From Alphaproteobacteria bacterium (GTDB lineage: Bacteria; Pseudomonadota; Alphaproteobacteria; Rickettsiales; JAIXRX01): 9,787 bases of DNA. This document shows positions 6,558-9,787 of this stretch, in pieces (within the stretch, counting starts at the first letter, position 1; every line of letters starts with the position of its first letter). The DNA lies in assembly GCA_027485005.1 (NCBI GenBank), contig JAIXRX010000067.1, positions 1-9,787 of the forward strand, in the 5' to 3' direction. A model generated the notes under the pieces. The model saw nothing but the letters and a program-made list of their open reading frames with translations, was not told the origin of the DNA and did no database searches. Made by a program: the position numbers and the translations under genes.

Positions 6558-7439
6558 TTAATTTGGATTTTTTAGCCGCGCCATATTCATAGACGGATCG
6601 ACACCTGTTCGTTTATCGGGAGCAATATTTACTTTCTCAAGCCCATCCGCTTGATTCACGGCGACTAATAAACTAGCAGCTAACCCTTTAAGCACATCAT
6701 CTGCTACTTTCAAACCCTCAGGGCGTTTAACGCTATGATTCAAATGTCCAATATCTTCAATGCCATTTTCTTCAAGCGGCAAAGCTGTCATCCGCCCACC
6801 CGTTTTACTATGGAGCCGCTCGGCTAACATATTTTGTATATGTGGCGCGCGTGGATACACAAAGGCCTCAAATGCCTGTGGATACTGGCTTCCAAAGCCC
6901 TCCATCGCATTCACCATATCATTCGCAAGGCTCTCAATGGCAGCAGGGCTGGCTTCTTCCTGAGTAATTTTTTCAACGGCAGCGGCTGCTAAAATAGTCG
7001 GCGCAATCGCCGTTGCTACTTTTTGCTTCAGGCGTCTTTTACGCGTAGAAAAATCAATCTCTTCATCTTGCTGCAGAAAAATATCATCATTCGCTTTCAA
7101 ACGCGAAGCCTCGGCGTCTTGCGCATTCTCAGAGGTAGGCGGTGTATAGTTATCAGAATTTTCTGCACGTCCACGACGAGAAGAATCGGTTGCCATCACT
7201 CGTGCGGCACCTGCCGAACGTCCAATATCCAGCAAACTCACATCGCCTGTATCTAATTGCACTGCAGGGAATGTCGCAATCGCCGCAATCATTGCCGCGC
7301 GTGCATCCGCATTCAATGAATCTACCGGCACACCCATACGCTTCAAATCTGCCAGAATACTTTTTTGCGTTTCTTCGTCCACCAACACGGCATAAGCGGG
7401 GGGAACAGCTTTCAATGCATCATATCCTAAAGCACTCAT
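6558..7439 (-). CDS. Hypothetical protein, 293 aa, unrecognised
   Basis: I do not recognise this protein. It starts at ATG 7437-7439 with GGAG at 7446-7449, 6 nt upstream, which supports real translation, and ends TAA. The first 75 residues look alpha-helical and alanine-rich (SLNADARAAMIAAIATFPAVQ). Residues about 80-135 are polar and charged and likely disordered (SSRRGRAENSDNYTPPTSENAQ), ending in the basic patch RKRRLKQK. A short alanine-rich hydrophobic stretch (VATAIAPTILAAAAV) follows; it is interrupted by a proline and short for a confident membrane helix. The C-terminal half has helical segments with several W-free, N/G-rich turns. There is no signal peptide, cysteine pair or catalytic motif I can identify. 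It stands apart from neighbours: 44 bp from the convergent ugd stop and about 100 bp below the flippase-like gene. Low similarity to anything familiar suggests a lineage-restricted gene; a structural or secreted role is only a guess. Confidence 0.75.
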   Translation of the reverse strand: MSALGYDALKAVPPAYAVLVDEETQKSILADLKRMGVPVDSLNADARAAMIAAIATFPAVQLDTGDVSLLDIGRSAGAARVMATDSSRRGRAENSDNYTPPTSENAQDAEASRLKANDDIFLQQDEEIDFSTRKRRLKQKVATAIAPTILAAAAVEKITQEEASPAAIESLANDMVNAMEGFGSQYPQAFEAFVYPRAPHIQNMLAERLHSKTGGRMTALPLEENGIEDIGHLNHSVKRPEGLKVADDVLKGLAASLLVAVNQADGLEKVNIAPDKRTGVDPSMNMARLKNPN

Positions 7440-7470
7440 ATTATACTCCGCGCATCAATTTTATAATGTA

Positions 7471-7479
7471 ACTATACCA
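7471..7479 (-). promoter_or_regulatory. Possible extended -10 element for the 6558-7439 gene
   Basis: On the minus strand the sequence reads TGGTATAGT, that is TGn followed by a near-consensus -10, in an AT-rich 100-bp gap. It would start transcription about 25 nt before the ATG. There is no good -35 hexamer at the proper distance, which extended -10 promoters can tolerate. This is weak evidence, but the gap must hold a promoter if the gene is not read from the upstream pair. Confidence 0.3.
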
Positions 7480-7538
7480 TAAAAATTGCATAGCTTCTGC
7501 CATGTCATAAAAAATTCATATGATGGTAACAATAGCTG

Positions 7539-8411
7539 CTAATCCTTGCCTGGAGCCAGCTCTCTCCATTGTAGCAACCACCAGCCCCCAGGCGCACTCG
7601 CCAGTAGCATCACGCCATATAACGCCAAGCCCGCTGCCGTTAGTATCTGTGAATCCAGCGAGACATGTGTCATTGCCGCAAGTTGGGGAGCGCCATATGC
7701 AAAAACGAATTCACGTAAGCCCAAACCACCAACACTAATCGGTAGAATGGCAGCAATCACCGCCAGCGAATATAATACTAAATAGGCCTGCAAGCCATGC
7801 CATGTAAGCGCTGGGAGCAGCCCATAGAGCAAAGCCACAAATGCAGCCGTCCAAACCACATAATTCCCCCATGAAAGAAATACACAACCCCACGCCGCGT
7901 AGCTGGAAAGCCCAAGCAAGCGCTTACTGAATACGTGGTAAAATGCCGCCCCCACCGCTAATATCAAGGCTAATATCTTGGCGTCAGCAGGTAAAAGCAG
8001 CATCAAAAAAATAAGCGCCATGCCAGCAATTACACTTAAACCGCTTAAGCGTTCTGCTACCAATAACTGAACTAGTTTTTTAGCGGGTAGTTCTGCACGA
8101 AATAAATAGCCTCGCACTACGTCGCCCCCTAGCCCGCCAGGAAGCCAATTATTACAAAAATTACTCATAAAAATGAGTTTATTGGCGTGCAGGTGAGCAA
8201 TCTTCACGCCCGCTTGGCCAAATAAAAATTGCATGCGCCACGCCATACCTACTTGCCCAAGCAGCATCAGTAGTAACGCCAGCAATACCCATTTCATATT
8301 AATATTCTTTAATATGTCCTGCACTTGTTCCATTGGTACAAATCGAAACACCAGCCACAATAAAGCTGCGGCCACTCCAATTTTTAGCGCATATAGTAGC
8401 CAATATTTCAC
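7539..8411 (-). CDS. LPG_synthase_TM (UPF0104/AglD-type) flippase-like integral membrane protein
   Basis: This polytopic inner-membrane protein of 290 aa has about seven to eight hydrophobic segments. The family marks are NNWLPGGLGGDVVRG at 87-101 and PISVGGLGLREFVF at 224-237. Both are hallmarks of the domain shared by the membrane half of lysyl-phosphatidylglycerol synthase (MprF) and many stand-alone relatives (pfam LPG_synthase_TM). The cytosolic aminoacyl-transferase domain of MprF is absent, so it cannot be called MprF. Stand-alone members are generally thought to handle lipids or lipid-linked sugars, but the substrate here is unknown. Translation starts at GTG (8409-8411), which overlaps the photolyase stop in the tetramer GTGA (8408-8411). 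The next in-frame Met is at residue 27, inside or past the first membrane segment, which supports the GTG. Translational coupling to the photolyase gene is likely, as only a weak AAGAG precedes the start. Confidence 0.9.
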   Translation of the reverse strand: MKYWLLYALKIGVAAALLWLVFRFVPMEQVQDILKNINMKWVLLALLLMLLGQVGMAWRMQFLFGQAGVKIAHLHANKLIFMSNFCNNWLPGGLGGDVVRGYLFRAELPAKKLVQLLVAERLSGLSVIAGMALIFLMLLLPADAKILALILAVGAAFYHVFSKRLLGLSSYAAWGCVFLSWGNYVVWTAAFVALLYGLLPALTWHGLQAYLVLYSLAVIAAILPISVGGLGLREFVFAYGAPQLAAMTHVSLDSQILTAAGLALYGVMLLASAPGGWWLLQWRELAPGKD

Positions 8412-9787
8412 GCGATTCTCTTAAACATTTCCAGTGCTTTGGCACGGGATTCTTCATGCACCACAATAGGCGCAGGGTAGTTTTCTGGCCGCCCGAATTT
8501 ATACGGTGTGTGAATATGTTTAGCAGAAAGTGCGCGTAACTCTGGAACATAACGGCGAGTATACTCACCTTCTGCATCAAATTTTTCCCCTTGGGTGGTG
8601 GGGTTAAAAATACGGAAATAAGGTTGTGCATCCGTGCCGGTCGAAGCCGCCCACTGCCACCCTCCCACGTTAGACGCCTGATCGTAATCCATTAAATACT
8701 GCGCAAAGTGTTCTTCGCCCCAGCGCCAATCTAAATGCAAATGTTTGGTCAAAAAGCTCGCCACAATCATCCGTGCACGGTTGTGCATCCAGCCTTCCTC
8801 AAGTAATTGTCGCATCGCGGCATCCACCACGGGATAGCCTGTCTTGCCAGCTTTCCACGCCTCAAAATGTTCCGTATTCTGGCTCCACTGCAAAGCATTT
8901 CCGCGGTAGCGTTCATTAAATTCCTGTGTCGGTGTTTCTGGAAAATGAAACAGAATCATTGCATAAAAATCACGCCAGATAATTTCATTAAGCCATGTCT
9001 CATGTGTGGTTTGCGATAATGCGGCACGCACGGCTTCACGCACACTCACCAGCCCAAATCGCACATATGGAGAAAGCCGGCTAGTGCCCTTCAGCGCCAT
9101 TTCGTTGCGTGTTTCACCATAACGGCTCAAGCCACCTGAGGCGGCAAACCCACGCAGCATTTCTGGCCCAGCATCAGCTGGCCACTGTGCATCTTCAATA
9201 TATGTGTAGCCAATTTGCTCAAGTAATGCCGCTGGCCCACGCGATAAATCTAATATCTTCAAACCCGCCTGGGATATAACATCATGGCTATGATTTGTCC
9301 ATTTTACATGCGGCGCTACTTTTACGGCAACCGTATCGTCATTTAATTTGGCAAGCCACGCTTTGCTATATGGCGTGAAAACTTTGTAAGGCGTGCCATC
9401 TGCTTTCAAAATTTCATGCGGCGCAAAAATCAGATGATCTTTTACCCGTTTAAAATCACATATCCCCTCTAATGCGTCTGCAACCGTTTTGTCACGCACC
9501 CGAGTGCTAGGTTCAAAGTCTGCTGCCGCATGTAACGTTTTAGCGTGAGTGGCGCGCACAAGCGCAGGTATCACCTCTACCGCAGATCCATGCAGCACCA
9601 GCAGGCTTCCACCTTGCTTTTTAAGCTGCGCATCCATCTGGCACAGCACCGCAGAAAGAAAGTTCAGTCGGCGGTCTTTAGGGTTCACAAATCGCGCTAG
9701 AATATCCGTATCAAACACAAAAACAGGCTGAATCAGCCCATTTTCTGATGCTGCGGAAGCAAGGGCTGCATTGTCATGCCAACGCAA
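8408..9787 (-). CDS. phrB: Deoxyribodipyrimidine photolyase, class I CPD type (5' end outside window)
   Basis: This is a light-driven repair enzyme that splits cyclobutane pyrimidine dimers using reduced FAD. There are 459 visible residues, beginning LRWHDNAAL, which matches the DLRxHDN segment a dozen residues into the E. coli protein. About 11 residues therefore lie beyond the window, and the TTG at 9785-9787 is an internal Leu codon, not a start. In visible numbering, the FAD domain has TSRLSPYVRFG (235-245) and WLNEIIWRDFY (265-275, with the substrate Glu at 268). WMHNRARM covers 333-340, and GGWQWAASTGTDAQPYFRIFNP covers 375-396. All three electron-transfer tryptophans are present at W301, W354 and W377, with spacings of 53 and 23 identical to E. 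coli W306/W359/W382. N373 matches the Asn facing flavin N5. All key residues are intact, so an active enzyme is expected. It overlaps the next gene by 4 bp. Confidence 0.96.
   Translation of the reverse strand: MRWHDNAALASAASENGLIQPVFVFDTDILARFVNPKDRRLNFLSAVLCQMDAQLKKQGGSLLVLHGSAVEVIPALVRATHAKTLHAAADFEPSTRVRDKTVADALEGICDFKRVKDHLIFAPHEILKADGTPYKVFTPYSKAWLAKLNDDTVAVKVAPHVKWTNHSHDVISQAGLKILDLSRGPAALLEQIGYTYIEDAQWPADAGPEMLRGFAASGGLSRYGETRNEMALKGTSRLSPYVRFGLVSVREAVRAALSQTTHETWLNEIIWRDFYAMILFHFPETPTQEFNERYRGNALQWSQNTEHFEAWKAGKTGYPVVDAAMRQLLEEGWMHNRARMIVASFLTKHLHLDWRWGEEHFAQYLMDYDQASNVGGWQWAASTGTDAQPYFRIFNPTTQGEKFDAEGEYTRRYVPELRALSAKHIHTPYKFGRPENYPAPIVVHEESRAKALEMFKRIA

Noticed and set aside
7505..7535. 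Terminator hairpin after the flippase-like gene (CCAT...CATA pairing with TATG...ATGG)
   Set aside because: The stem is short, bulged and AT-rich, and the T-run is in the loop rather than after the stem.
9785..9787. TTG at the window edge as the photolyase start
   Set aside because: Alignment by eye to the E. coli protein shows it is the Leu of the DLRxHDN segment, about 11 residues inside the protein.

Overview
The window looks like an ordinary chromosomal stretch from an alphaproteobacterium of moderate GC content. This assignment is an inference from protein style: a DnaE beginning FVHLRAHTTYSLLEGA, a Ugd beginning MLNITMVGTGYVG, and a class I photolyase. I cannot name the genus. Nothing in the window looks like a prophage, a CRISPR locus, a secretion cluster or a transposase. 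The novelty that is present lies in non-coding structure and in one unrecognised protein.

Layout. A DedA-family membrane protein (1-539, minus, cut by the window edge) lies just downstream of dnaE, the replicative DNA polymerase III alpha subunit (598-4089, minus). Upstream of dnaE is a Rho-independent terminator (4114-4152) that ends a TetR/BetI-like regulator gene (4174-4968, minus). The regulator has a near-consensus Shine-Dalgarno. It also has a probable sigma70-type promoter whose 17-bp spacer is almost exactly filled by a 16-bp interrupted palindrome, the arrangement expected for autorepression.

Divergent from the regulator is ugd, UDP-glucose 6-dehydrogenase (5194-6513, plus). Its start codon and ribosome binding site sit in the right arm of a long, almost uninterrupted stem (5068-5094 with 5168-5194). 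This stem encloses a second, smaller hairpin. The 125-bp structure is the most unusual element here. It is either a regulatory leader RNA or a palindromic repeat that inserted and now supplies the ugd translation start.

The right part is all on the minus strand. A photolyase gene (8408-9787, 5' end outside the window) overlaps by 4 bp a GTG-started gene for an LPG-synthase-TM/flippase-like membrane protein (7539-8411). An unrecognised 293-residue protein with a charged, probably disordered centre (6558-7439) follows, converging on ugd.

Working together. Most genes are housekeeping (replication, light-driven DNA repair) or relate to the envelope: DedA-family and LPG_synthase_TM proteins are polytopic membrane proteins, and Ugd makes UDP-glucuronate for surface polysaccharide or lipid modification. 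There is no clear pathway cluster. The tetR/ugd divergent region is the only place where the sequence itself suggests specific regulation.
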